Positions 8,931-17,715 of a stretch of 64,000 nucleotides of DNA are shown here, in pieces (positions within the stretch are counted from its first letter, which is position 1; each line of letters opens with the position of its first letter). Position numbers and translations under genes: made by a program. The notes beneath the pieces are model-generated. The model saw only the letters and a list, made by a program, of their open reading frames with translations. It did no database searches and was not told the origin of the DNA. Origin of the DNA: Bryobacterales bacterium (GTDB taxonomy: Bacteria; Acidobacteriota; Terriglobia; Bryobacterales; Bryobacteraceae); the NCBI GenBank assembly GCA_016716385.1, contig JADJWL010000027.1, positions 62,001-126,000 on the forward strand, in the 5' to 3' direction.

Positions 8931-10412
8931 ATGCGACTTTTCGTTCCAAACGCCTGCGGGCGCATCAACCGCCGCCAGTGGCTGTCCGGCACCGGCATGG
9001 GCTTTACGGGCCTCGTGCTCAGCGCCCTGTTTCAGCAGAACGCAGCCGCCAGCGGGCACGCGGCCTGGGCGCCGCCCGACGGCAAACCCCACTTCGCGCC
9101 GAAGGCCAAGTCCGTCATCTGGATCTTCCTGCAGGGCGGCGTGAGCCATCTCGAATCCTTCGACCCGAAGCCGGAGTTGAACCGGTTCGCCGGCAAGACC
9201 ATCGCCGAGACGCCGCACCAGGGAGTGCTGGATTCAGCTTTCGTCAAGAAGAACGTTGTGCAGTTCACCGGTATCGATCGGAAACTGATGACGACCGTGC
9301 TGCCGTTGCAGGTGGGCTTCCGGAAGCATGGCCAGAGCGGCATCGAGGTTTCGGACTGGTGGCCGCACCTGGCGGGCGTGGTCGATGACCTCGCCATCAT
9401 CCGCTCGGTCTGGACGACCGACAACGACCACGCGGCACAGTTGCAGTTCCACACCGGCCGCCACATCTTCCAGGGCTATTTCCCGTCGGTCGGGTCGTGG
9501 GTGCACTACGGCCTGGGCTCGCTCAACGAGAACATTCCGAAGTTCGTCGTGCTGGGGCCGCCGGTGCCGCCGCACCTCGGCGGAGCGGGTGTCAGCGGGG
9601 GCAACTACCTGGGACCGCAGCACGCGGGGGTGCACCTGTCGGGCGACCCCGCCAATCCCCTGCCCTACGCGACGCGTCCCGACGGGCTCCCGGCGCGGGA
9701 ACAGGAGAGCGAGTTCGAATTCATCCGCGAGCTGAACGAACTCGACGCCGCGCGCTACCCGGCCGATGCGTCGATCCGCGCGCGCATCAAGTCCTACGAG
9801 ATGGCATTCCGCATGCAAACGGCGGTCCCCGAGGTCTTCGAGTTCGCGAAGGAGCCGGAACACATCCGCAAGAACTACGGGCTCGATCAGGAGAACACGC
9901 AGCATTTCGGCCGGGACCTGCTCACGGCGCGAAGGCTGGTCGAGCGCGGCGTGCGCTTTGTCCAGGTCTTTCACGGCTACCGCACGGACGGCAACGGCTG
10001 GGACGCGCACAGCGAACTCCAGAAGAACCACAGCCGCCTCTGCGGCGAAGTGGATTTGCCGCTCGCGGGTCTGATCCGCGACCTGAAGCAGCGCGGCTTG
10101 CTCGACGAAACCCTCGTCGTGTGGGGCACGGAATTCGGCCGCACGCCTGGCGTCGAGGGCTTGCGCGAAGGGCGCGACCACCATCCGTTCGGCTTCTCCT
10201 GCTGGATGGCGGGCGGCGGTCTGAAAGGCGGCGTCGCGCACGGCGCCACCGACGAACTCGGCTTCCACGCCGTCGAGCACAGGCACTACGTCACGGATCT
10301 GCACGCAACCGTGCTGCACCAGTTGGGACTCAACCCGAGGAAGCTCGAAGTGCCCGGACAGAAGCGCCTCGACATCGATTTCGGCGAGCCCATTCGCGAG
10401 ATTATCGGCTAG
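8931..10412 (+). CDS. DUF1501 family protein, Tat-exported
   Basis: 493 residues. The N-terminus has a twin-arginine leader (INRRQWLSGTG, Arg14-Arg15) followed by a hydrophobic stretch, suggesting export in a folded state. The body matches DUF1501, a family within the alkaline-phosphatase/sulfatase superfamily: IWIFLQGGVSHLESFDPKP near the N-terminus, then HFGRDLLTARRLVERGVRFVQV, and WGTEFGRTPG toward the C-terminus. It directly follows the PSD1 gene with an eight-base gap, a conserved pairing in Planctomycetes, Verrucomicrobia and Solibacteres. Function is unproven; a role with the partner cytochrome protein in periplasmic breakdown or oxidation of complex substrates is inference. Confidence 0.92.
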   Translation: MRLFVPNACGRINRRQWLSGTGMGFTGLVLSALFQQNAAASGHAAWAPPDGKPHFAPKAKSVIWIFLQGGVSHLESFDPKPELNRFAGKTIAETPHQGVLDSAFVKKNVVQFTGIDRKLMTTVLPLQVGFRKHGQSGIEVSDWWPHLAGVVDDLAIIRSVWTTDNDHAAQLQFHTGRHIFQGYFPSVGSWVHYGLGSLNENIPKFVVLGPPVPPHLGGAGVSGGNYLGPQHAGVHLSGDPANPLPYATRPDGLPAREQESEFEFIRELNELDAARYPADASIRARIKSYEMAFRMQTAVPEVFEFAKEPEHIRKNYGLDQENTQHFGRDLLTARRLVERGVRFVQVFHGYRTDGNGWDAHSELQKNHSRLCGEVDLPLAGLIRDLKQRGLLDETLVVWGTEFGRTPGVEGLREGRDHHPFGFSCWMAGGGLKGGVAHGATDELGFHAVEHRHYVTDLHATVLHQLGLNPRKLEVPGQKRLDIDFGEPIREIIG

Positions 10413-10448
10413 GGCGGACCGTGCCCGGTGGCGAACTGCACCTCCAAT

Positions 10449-10457
10449 TGATATAAA
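10449..10457 (+). promoter_or_regulatory. Extended -10 element immediately before the giant gene
   Basis: TGATATAAA is a near-consensus extended -10 element ending eight bases before the ATG at 10465. Transcription would begin at or next to the A of the start codon, implying a leaderless or nearly leaderless message. No convincing -35 is visible 17 bases upstream. Confidence 0.4.
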
Positions 10458-10464
10458 AGGCGAA

Positions 10465-13400
10465 ATGCGGAAGTTCTGGTGGATTGCCCTGGCCGGGCTG
10501 CCCCTGTACGTGGCTCTGGGCACAAACAGCGGGCTGCCGTTCAAGAAATCGTTCCCGCTCGATGGCGCGTGGCAACAGGAGTGGACGCTCCAGGAGGGCG
10601 CCGCGTTCTCCGTCAGCGTGCATATCGGAAACCCCGCCACCCTGCCGCCGAACGGCCGGATCGCGGTGCGCTGGACGGGTCCCGCTCTGCCGGAACTCGC
10701 CTTCAACGGCGAGCGCGGCGACCTGCACGCCTCGGCCACGGCGGATTGGTCGAAGGTGCTGCATGCACTCGACCCCGATGTGTACCTGGTGTACCGCGCG
10801 CCGAAGGCCGGCACATACCGCCTCACCATCGAATCGCTCGACGAGACGCCGGAGGAAAAGCCTGTCTTCGAACACGACAAGGGACTGGCGCCTCTGGCGA
10901 CACCCCTGCCGCACAAGACGCCGCGGGTCTCAGGCGTCGCGCTGGCGGTCGAACTGGCGCCCCTCGAAGAGACCTTCCACGACGGCACGTTGATCGAGGC
11001 CGAGCCCAATAATACGCCGGAGCAGGCGGTCCGCCTTCCGTTCGCCGCTGGTGAGGGCGAGCAGGTGATTCGCGTGCTGGGCGGCGCCGACGAACTCGAG
11101 TACTTCTACAACTCCCGCTCCGGCCGCTCGCCCGACGATTGGTACCGCCTCGACTTCCGCGGCTCCCGCCCCATGATCCTGACGGCGAACCTGCAAATGG
11201 CCGAACCGGTGGTGAGCGCAAGAATGCGCGTCTACAGGCCGGGGACGCCACCGGCGGAGAAAGCGTCGAAGCCGGTGTCCCTGCGCGAATTCGGCAACGC
11301 CAGCCCGGTGCCCTACATCCACCCGCCAGTTGAAGTGATTCCGGGACCCGAGCCCGTGTATACCTATTACGAAGGCCGCGACATCAACGAGCGGATCCAC
11401 CAGCAGGACGACAATTTCCGCTCGTTCGTGACCCGCGTGCTGGAACCGGGCGGCACGTACTACCTGCGTGTCGAAGCGAACCAGCCGGCCTACGAACTCG
11501 AACTGCGCATCGTGGAACCGGCGCCGTACGACGATCCCAAGCGCGCCATCGAGGCGGCCATCCGCTACCACCTGGCTGAAGTCGATGCCTGGCTGATCCA
11601 CCGTCCGCGGCACATCGCGCAGCACCACCGCGTCCGGGACGGCACCAGCGTCCTCGGCGAGAACTGCATGAGCTGCCACACGCAGTCCGGCGTGTGGGGC
11701 GTCGCCGACGCCTTCCGCAATGGCTACCGGCCCTGGGACCGCGTCCAGAACTGGCGCCGCCTCGTCAACACGATGTACGAGAGCCTGCGTCCCACCAACA
11801 AGCTCGAAGACGCCGCCGCGAACACGAGCCTCGCGCCGCTCGACCTGGGCGACGCGCCCGCCGGATCGCGCGTCGCCGGACGCAACATCGTGCTGCACGA
11901 ACGCACGGCCAAGCCCAAGGCGCTGCACCGCTACCAGCAGCGGCGCACGGCGAACTACGTGCTGCAGACGGCCGATCCACAGGGCATCAACGCCGCCGGC
12001 AAGGGATCGAACTTCGGACCGAACGTCGTGTTTAAGTTCTCGGCGGAGGTCCTGGAGCGCGCCTGGCGCGACACCGGCGAGGAGAAGTATTTCTGGGGCC
12101 TGGAGGAGAAGGCGAAGAAGATCGTCGGGACCGGCGACTGGCAGATCAAGGTGTCCGACGACCTCGGCCACCGCATCGAGTTCTTCCACAAGATCTGGCC
12201 CGCCGATTACGTCGAAACTGTCCAGCGGCTGATAGGCGACTCCGCCAAGGCCGCCGCGGCGCGCGAGTTTCACGCCGCCTTCGCCGCCCAGGTGGAAATC
12301 GATCTGCGCCGCCTGCTCGCGCTCCAGCAGAAGGACGGCGGCTGGGGCTTCGACCTCGGCACCACTCCAGACAAGGGACAGACATGGGTCCGCATGGACG
12401 AAGAGCCGGACGCGGCGCCAACGGCCGTCGCGCTGCTGGCACTGCAGGCCGCGGGACGCCGTCCGGGCGACCCGGCGGTCGATGGCGGGGTGCGTTGGCT
12501 ATTAGCCAACCAGTTCCCGTACGGTTTGTGGAATCGCGCCGCGCAGACCGGCTTCGTCACCACGGCCTATGGAATCCGCGCGCTGAGCCAGCTTTTCCCC
12601 AAACAGGCGCCCGAGCTGCGCCTCTCCGACTTCCAGGCCAGGCGCGGCGAATCCTGGATCGCCCGCGCGGCGCGGGTCCGGCACGCCCAGGAATGGAATG
12701 ACGCGCGGCTGGCCCCTGTGTTCCTCGAAGCGGCCAAGGATCCACACCCGCAGGTCCGCTATTACGCCTATCTCGGCTTGTCTGGCGGGCTGGCTCCCGA
12801 GGGAATTCCCGCGTTGATCGGCGGCCTGGGCGATCCGGTGAAAGCGTGCCGCGAAGCCGCGTTCTGGGCGCTACGCCAGTATCTGCTCGACGACCAGGGC
12901 TGGGACGCAGTGGCGGCGGTGATCGAAACCGCGGACTCGCCGGTCGCCCGGCAATCGGCGATGCAGGCGCTGTTCACCCGGGCGGACCTTTCCGGCGCGG
13001 GCAGCCGGATGCGCGCCGAGCGGCTGGGGACGCTGCTCGCCAGGGCGATGGCCGATCCGCATCCCGGTGTCCGCGTCTGGGCGCGCAAAGCCGCCTGGCG
13101 CTGGTGGATCTGGAATCCCGGCGTGCGCGGACCCGTCAACCGCGCCTGGGCCGAGTCGCTTCTGCGCGACGAACCCAACGCCCACGCCGAGATCGCGCTA
13201 CGGTACTCCACCGCATCGCTTCTCATGGTCAACGGCCACATCGCCAACCAGACCGGCGAGAAGAACGCCGACCAGCAATACCGCGAACTCGCCGAATTCT
13301 ACCAGCTTCTGGACTCGCGCCGCGCCGTGGCGGGAAGCACGGAACGCCAGCGCCTGGAACGCCGTCTGACGGCGGTCGCGGCGTCGCACTTCCAGGAGCG

Positions 13401-15222
13401 CGGCAACGACGGAGGCGCCGGGCAGATGGGCTACTCGACGCCCGGTTCAGCCGACTTGATGGGCAAAGTCGTGCTGTCCACCTACGGCGGAGGCGCCGCG
13501 GACGGCATTCCCTGGGACAAGATCGCGCTCGAAGGCGCTGCCAACGTAGGCTATGCGCCACTTCAACAAACTCTATTGAAATTGCTGGAAACAGGCGACT
13601 TGGAGAATGTCGCCGTCGCCGCGCGCGCATTGGCCAACCCGCGGACCCTGAGCCTGCCGGCGCGGCCCGAGACCCTGCGCTCGATGCTGTCCAAGCTGGA
13701 GCGATTCCTTGCGGACGGCCGCAAGGAAGATGCTCAAGCGATGGCGAATTTTCTCGGCAGCGTCCGGTGGGACTTCTCCGGCGTCAGCGAGGAAGCCGAA
13801 GCGGAGTTCTACCGCGCGTTGATTCCCGCCGGCCGGCCTCGCGCGTCCCTGCCCCGGGGACCCGCATTCCGCCCCGCACCAGAAGCTGCGGCAGCGCCGG
13901 ACCGCGCCGAACTTCTCGGCCAGATCCTGGGCGGCAACCCCACGCTTCAGCGCAAGGTCGTCTTCCAGCACCTGGAGGGAGAACCCCGCTTCTGGCTGCC
14001 ATCCACCGAATGGATGATCACGTTCCAGGAAGGGCGCCTTTCCGAGGAGCAGGCGATCGAGGGCGCCGTGGAAGCCGAGGACCTGAAGGTGCTCGACCTG
14101 ACCGCGGGCCGCACGACCGAACAGATCGTCCCCGACGGTCTTGCCAGCAAGAACTCGATTCTCTGGTGGCGCGAGGCCGCCCCTGGCGCGCGCCTCACCT
14201 TCGCCGTCGAAGCGCCCGAGGCGGGCCGGTACAACCTGATCGCGGCGTTCCTCTACGACCGCGAACTTGGCACCGTGCGCCTGTCGCTGAACGGCCAGCC
14301 GGTCACCGAGGCCCTCGATTTCTACCGGCGCACGCTCACCCCCAGCGGTCCGGTGTCCCTTGGGGTACACGAGTTCGTCAAGGGCGAGAACCGGCTGACC
14401 GTCGAGATGCTGGGCAGCAACCCCGACGCCGAACCGCTCTACGTGTTCGGCATCGACTACGTCAAACTCGCCGCCGACGAGGGCAGCGGCTCCATGTTCC
14501 AGCAGACCCGCCGGGGCCAGTTGATCCGCATTGACCCGATCGTCGAAGCGAAGGAGCGGGTCCTCGACATGTTTGTCGAATGGTTCGCCCCGGGCACGCC
14601 GGAGGCGACGCGCGAGTTCGCCGTCAACCTGGCCAATAAGACCGCCTTGCGCCGCAACCCGAAAGTCCGGACGGCGCTGGCGGCCTGGGTGGACCGTGAG
14701 CCGGAGCGGCGCCTCCAGGACCGCATCCGCAATATCCTGAACTCGGACGATTCCGTCTATGGGAAGGAACTGGCGAAACTGATCGAGCAGCAGAAGGAGA
14801 CGATCACGGGCGTGGAAGTCCGCCCCCTTGCGGCCACCGAAGACTGGATCAAGGATCTGCTCCACTTCCGCGACGTGGTCTTCACCGAACTGGGCAAGCT
14901 GAGCCCGGAGGACAATCGAGCCTGCCTTTCCTGCCACGGCATCCCCGGGCGCGTCCCGACGTTGTACCTCGATCCGCCGGACTCCGCGGGCTACATCCCA
15001 CCCGAGCAGTTGCTGACGAACTACAGGCGGCTGCAGCAGCGGGTTGATCTCGATCACCTGGAGCGCAGCAAGCTGCTCACCAAGCCGCTGAATATTCAAA
15101 GCGGCCAGGAGGACGGGCACCAGGGCGGGCAGCGCTACCAGCCGTCCGACGCCGGCTACGAAGTCATCCGCAAGTGGGTGGAACGGCAGGCGGCGCTGCA
15201 ACGGCAGACCGCGCCGCTTTGA
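10465..15222 (+). CDS. Very large secreted multi-haem-motif protein with HEAT-like and terpene-cyclase-like repeats
   Basis: 1585 residues with an N-terminal hydrophobic export signal. The N-terminal part (to about 370) is beta-rich. A CMSCH haem motif lies at about 401 and CLSCHGIPG at about 1487. Residues about 605-715 resemble the alpha/alpha-toroid repeats of squalene-hopene cyclase/prenyltransferase proteins (LLALQQKDGGWGFDLGT, ALLALQAAGRRPGDPAVDGG), and about 745-900 look like HEAT repeats (HPQVRYYAYLGLSGG). A carbohydrate-binding-like beta sandwich follows at about 1215-1345 (VPDGLASKNSILWW ... VFGIDYVKL). No catalytic motif is evident. It follows the PSD1/DUF1501 pair on the same strand, so it probably works with them in the periplasm, perhaps as a binding or electron-transfer scaffold; that is inference. 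Confidence 0.85.
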   Translation: MRKFWWIALAGLPLYVALGTNSGLPFKKSFPLDGAWQQEWTLQEGAAFSVSVHIGNPATLPPNGRIAVRWTGPALPELAFNGERGDLHASATADWSKVLHALDPDVYLVYRAPKAGTYRLTIESLDETPEEKPVFEHDKGLAPLATPLPHKTPRVSGVALAVELAPLEETFHDGTLIEAEPNNTPEQAVRLPFAAGEGEQVIRVLGGADELEYFYNSRSGRSPDDWYRLDFRGSRPMILTANLQMAEPVVSARMRVYRPGTPPAEKASKPVSLREFGNASPVPYIHPPVEVIPGPEPVYTYYEGRDINERIHQQDDNFRSFVTRVLEPGGTYYLRVEANQPAYELELRIVEPAPYDDPKRAIEAAIRYHLAEVDAWLIHRPRHIAQHHRVRDGTSVLGENCMSCHTQSGVWGVADAFRNGYRPWDRVQNWRRLVNTMYESLRPTNKLEDAAANTSLAPLDLGDAPAGSRVAGRNIVLHERTAKPKALHRYQQRRTANYVLQTADPQGINAAGKGSNFGPNVVFKFSAEVLERAWRDTGEEKYFWGLEEKAKKIVGTGDWQIKVSDDLGHRIEFFHKIWPADYVETVQRLIGDSAKAAAAREFHAAFAAQVEIDLRRLLALQQKDGGWGFDLGTTPDKGQTWVRMDEEPDAAPTAVALLALQAAGRRPGDPAVDGGVRWLLANQFPYGLWNRAAQTGFVTTAYGIRALSQLFPKQAPELRLSDFQARRGESWIARAARVRHAQEWNDARLAPVFLEAAKDPHPQVRYYAYLGLSGGLAPEGIPALIGGLGDPVKACREAAFWALRQYLLDDQGWDAVAAVIETADSPVARQSAMQALFTRADLSGAGSRMRAERLGTLLARAMADPHPGVRVWARKAAWRWWIWNPGVRGPVNRAWAESLLRDEPNAHAEIALRYSTASLLMVNGHIANQTGEKNADQQYRELAEFYQLLDSRRAVAGSTERQRLERRLTAVAASHFQERGNDGGAGQMGYSTPGSADLMGKVVLSTYGGGAADGIPWDKIALEGAANVGYAPLQQTLLKLLETGDLENVAVAARALANPRTLSLPARPETLRSMLSKLERFLADGRKEDAQAMANFLGSVRWDFSGVSEEAEAEFYRALIPAGRPRASLPRGPAFRPAPEAAAAPDRAELLGQILGGNPTLQRKVVFQHLEGEPRFWLPSTEWMITFQEGRLSEEQAIEGAVEAEDLKVLDLTAGRTTEQIVPDGLASKNSILWWREAAPGARLTFAVEAPEAGRYNLIAAFLYDRELGTVRLSLNGQPVTEALDFYRRTLTPSGPVSLGVHEFVKGENRLTVEMLGSNPDAEPLYVFGIDYVKLAADEGSGSMFQQTRRGQLIRIDPIVEAKERVLDMFVEWFAPGTPEATREFAVNLANKTALRRNPKVRTALAAWVDREPERRLQDRIRNILNSDDSVYGKELAKLIEQQKETITGVEVRPLAATEDWIKDLLHFRDVVFTELGKLSPEDNRACLSCHGIPGRVPTLYLDPPDSAGYIPPEQLLTNYRRLQQRVDLDHLERSKLLTKPLNIQSGQEDGHQGGQRYQPSDAGYEVIRKWVERQAALQRQTAPL

Positions 15223-15247
15223 CCGTCGCGGCGCCGTTCGCGATAAT
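15219..15247 (+). promoter_or_regulatory. Sigma-70-type promoter for the M48 peptidase operon
   Basis: TTGACC (15219-15224), a 17-base spacer and GATAAT (15242-15247) form a good promoter. The -35 box overlaps the stop codon of the preceding giant gene (TGA 15220-15222). Predicted start near 15254 leaves a leader of roughly 130 bases before the ATG at 15383. Confidence 0.65.
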
Positions 15248-15253
15248 AAAGGG

Positions 15254-15382
15254 AGAAGAAATGACGTTGGCAACGAATCCCGGCCCGCGACCGGGAGACG
15301 CTGGGTAGTTGTTTCCTTTTTCGCGCACCCTCCCTGGGTTTCCATCCAGTCCTCTTCCTCGCGGGCACGGAAAGGAGGATGA
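15254..15382 (+). other. Long, potentially structured 5' leader of the M48 peptidase gene
   Basis: The leader contains a short hairpin (CCCGG, loop CCCGCGA, CCGGG at about 15279-15295) flanked by CAAC and GTTG, which could close an outer stem. Further down, TCCTCTTCC (about 15350-15358) can pair imperfectly with GGAAAGGAGGA (about 15369-15379), which holds the Shine-Dalgarno. This arrangement could let structure hide the ribosome site. I could not match it to a known riboswitch class, and pairing was judged by eye. Confidence 0.35.
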
Positions 15383-16807
15383 ATGCCTTACCAGTGTCTT
15401 GCCATCCTGCTCTCGTTGTTGCTGGCCGTCCAGCCGGTAGCGGGGTTGGCCTCCACCAGACCGGATCTGACTCTGACGCAGGCTCTCGGAAAATCCTACG
15501 AGGAATTGTTCGATCTGGCGCCGGGTCTCGGCTTCACTCAGAGCCATATCGATGCGCACCGCAAGCACCTGGAGCGCGCCAGGGACACGTGTATCGACGA
15601 GTATAAGGACGCGGCGAAGAGCTACAACCGGCAGCTTCGCGACGCACAGGCCGAGTTGCGCCGCCGCACTGCCCGGTTGAACGACGAAGAACGGCACGAG
15701 TTACACTGCCGCATCCAGAACCTGCGGAAGATGGAGCAGCAGGCCGAACTGCTGGCGAATCACGCCATCCCGACGGCGTTCGACAACAAGCTTGCCAAGC
15801 TGGAACTGGTCGAAAAATGGCCCGCCGAGCTGCGGAAGATTGAAGCGGAAATCGCGGCGGAGAAGCATTATGAACGGCGCTATGGCGACGTGCGCGATAT
15901 CGGTCTGCGGAACATCCGCTCCGGGCAGCAGGACGACATCAAGCGCGGCCACGAAGCCGTGCAGCAGATGAAGATGATGGGCATGATGCCGCCGGAAATG
16001 GACAACCCGGCGGTCGTGCAGTACGTCAATGATCTGTCGCAGAAGATCGCGGCCGCCAGTGACCTGCAGGTGCCGCTGCAGGTCACCATCCTGAACTCGA
16101 AGGAAATCAACGCCTTCGCACTGCCCGGCGGGTACATCTTCATCCAGCGCGGTCTGCTCGAAGCCGCCGAAACCGAGGCGCAGTTGGCAGGGGTCATCGC
16201 GCACGAAATCGCGCATATGACGGGCCGGCACGGGCACCGTCTAATGCGCCGTGCCACGATCGCCGGAATTCTCTACCAGGCGGCACAGATCGCGGCGCTG
16301 ATCTTCACCGGCGGTGTCGCGGGGATCGGGACGTATTACGCTCTGCAATACGGCTTCTACGGACTCGGGCTTGTCCTGAGTCTCGACCTGCTCGGCGTGA
16401 GCCGCGACTTCGAACGCGAGGCCGATCAACTGGGTGTGCAGTACGCCTGGAATGCCGGCATCGACCCCCGCGGATTCACAGAGTTCTTTAGCCTGATGGC
16501 ATCGCGCTTCGGGTACGTCGCTGGTTTGAGCTGGTTCCGCACGCACCCGCCGTTCTACGACAGGATGGTCGAGTCGCAGCGCGAGATGATGTTCCTGCCG
16601 CCGAAAGACAGTCTGGTTCGCACGACGACGGCGTTCGAAGAGATGAAGCGAGCCCTCGAAGACGTCACAAAGAAGGCGGAAGCCGACGAGAAACAGCGGC
16701 CAAGCCTGCTGTCTCCCGTCGAGGATTGCCCGGAGCCCGATCTGCCCCGGTATAAGCCGGGCGACCCGATTGAGAACCTGTGCCCGGCCATTCTGGAGGC
16801 GCCATGA
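15383..16807 (+). CDS. Secreted M48 family zinc metallopeptidase
   Basis: 474 residues with a Sec signal peptide (LAILLSLLLAVQPVAGLAS). Residues about 50-180 are charged and helical, probably coiled coil. The M48 catalytic domain follows: HEIAH at 274-278 supplies two zinc ligands and the general base, and the third ligand is Glu346 in DFEREADQ. FALPGGYIFIQRGLL upstream is typical of BepA/LoiP-like M48B/C periplasmic peptidases, which maintain outer-membrane proteins. A strong AAGGAGG Shine-Dalgarno precedes the ATG. The stop overlaps the next gene's start as ATGA, so the VWFA-related protein is translationally coupled. The N-terminal coiled-coil region is not part of the core family. Confidence 0.92.
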   Translation: MPYQCLAILLSLLLAVQPVAGLASTRPDLTLTQALGKSYEELFDLAPGLGFTQSHIDAHRKHLERARDTCIDEYKDAAKSYNRQLRDAQAELRRRTARLNDEERHELHCRIQNLRKMEQQAELLANHAIPTAFDNKLAKLELVEKWPAELRKIEAEIAAEKHYERRYGDVRDIGLRNIRSGQQDDIKRGHEAVQQMKMMGMMPPEMDNPAVVQYVNDLSQKIAAASDLQVPLQVTILNSKEINAFALPGGYIFIQRGLLEAAETEAQLAGVIAHEIAHMTGRHGHRLMRRATIAGILYQAAQIAALIFTGGVAGIGTYYALQYGFYGLGLVLSLDLLGVSRDFEREADQLGVQYAWNAGIDPRGFTEFFSLMASRFGYVAGLSWFRTHPPFYDRMVESQREMMFLPPKDSLVRTTTAFEEMKRALEDVTKKAEADEKQRPSLLSPVEDCPEPDLPRYKPGDPIENLCPAILEAP

Positions 16808-17715
16808 TCAGAATTCTCATTTGGATTCTCCTGGCGATTCTGCTGCTGCCGACTCCGCTGATGCCGATCGAGCCACTGGTGGAGCGGAGCGTGTATCTGA
16901 CCGTCGAAGACGGAGACCGTCTCATCGGAGGTCTGACGGAGGAAAACTTTCGCGTGTCCGAAAACGGCGAATCGCGCGACTTCCGGCTGGAGGAACCGGA
17001 ACTGCCGGTCATGATCACGCTGCTGGTGGAACACAGCCGCATGGCGGCCTGGTACTGGGACGACATCACACAGTCGCTGTCGAGTTTTGTGCGGTCGGCG
17101 CCGGACGGCCACTGGTATTCGCTGGTGACCTACGCACAGACAATCGAGGTCGCCTCGGATTTTACGCGCAACCGTGCGGAGATTCTCGATGCCTGGAACC
17201 GCCTGGGCCAGCCGATGTGGCGCGAAGTGAACACGTACGACGCCATCTACGAGACGGCGGAGAAGCTGCAGTTGATTGGCGGCCGGCACGTTGTAGTCCT
17301 GATTGGCTCCGGGATCGACACGTTCAGCCGGCGGACGCTGGGCGAAGCGCAGCGCAAGGTCGAAGCGACCGGCGCCACGATCTTCGGCATCGGGGCCGGC
17401 TCGGCGCTACGCGGCCGGCTTGAGATGTACCTGGGAACGAATGCGCGCATGGAGTTGCTGCGCGCGCAGGCGTTCCTGCAGATGCTGGCGGACAAGACCG
17501 GTGGACAGGCGTTCTTTCCCCGCTTCGTCACCGCGTTCCCCAACGTGATGCGCTCGGTGCTGCTCATGGTGGGACACCAATACAGACTCATCTACGACTC
17601 CCAGCCGCGTCTGGATCGCCCTTTCCAGGTCCTTGAAGTGGAAGCTTTCGTCATCGAGGACGACCGGCGGAAGGATTTCACCGTGCGGGTCCGTGACGGC
17701 TGGCGGGAGGAGTAG
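16804..17715 (+). CDS. VWFA-related protein coupled to the M48 peptidase
   Basis: 303 residues. The ATG at 16804 overlaps the M48 stop (ATGA). An N-terminal hydrophobic segment (ILIWILLAILLLP) is followed by the acidobacterial VWFA-related pattern: a short beta domain (GLTEENFRVSENGESRDF) and then a von Willebrand A-like fold (about 70-250). The metal-ion-dependent adhesion site looks degraded: where DxSxS is expected the protein has LVEHSRM. VVVLIGSGIDTFSRRTL and GATIFGIGAG are typical of later strands. Probably a periplasmic or membrane-anchored binding protein; coupling suggests it forms a complex with the peptidase. The ligand is unknown. Confidence 0.85.
   Translation: MIRILIWILLAILLLPTPLMPIEPLVERSVYLTVEDGDRLIGGLTEENFRVSENGESRDFRLEEPELPVMITLLVEHSRMAAWYWDDITQSLSSFVRSAPDGHWYSLVTYAQTIEVASDFTRNRAEILDAWNRLGQPMWREVNTYDAIYETAEKLQLIGGRHVVVLIGSGIDTFSRRTLGEAQRKVEATGATIFGIGAGSALRGRLEMYLGTNARMELLRAQAFLQMLADKTGGQAFFPRFVTAFPNVMRSVLLMVGHQYRLIYDSQPRLDRPFQVLEVEAFVIEDDRRKDFTVRVRDGWREE

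Noticed and set aside
12846..14534. 562-codon frame overlapping the giant gene on the same strand
   Set aside because: Arg-rich out-of-frame shadow without a ribosome site; the long frame contains the domains.
15254..15382. Known riboswitch class in the M48 leader
   Set aside because: Compared by eye with remembered cores of c-di-GMP, TPP, cobalamin, ZTP, c-di-AMP and molybdenum cofactor RNAs; no core matched.
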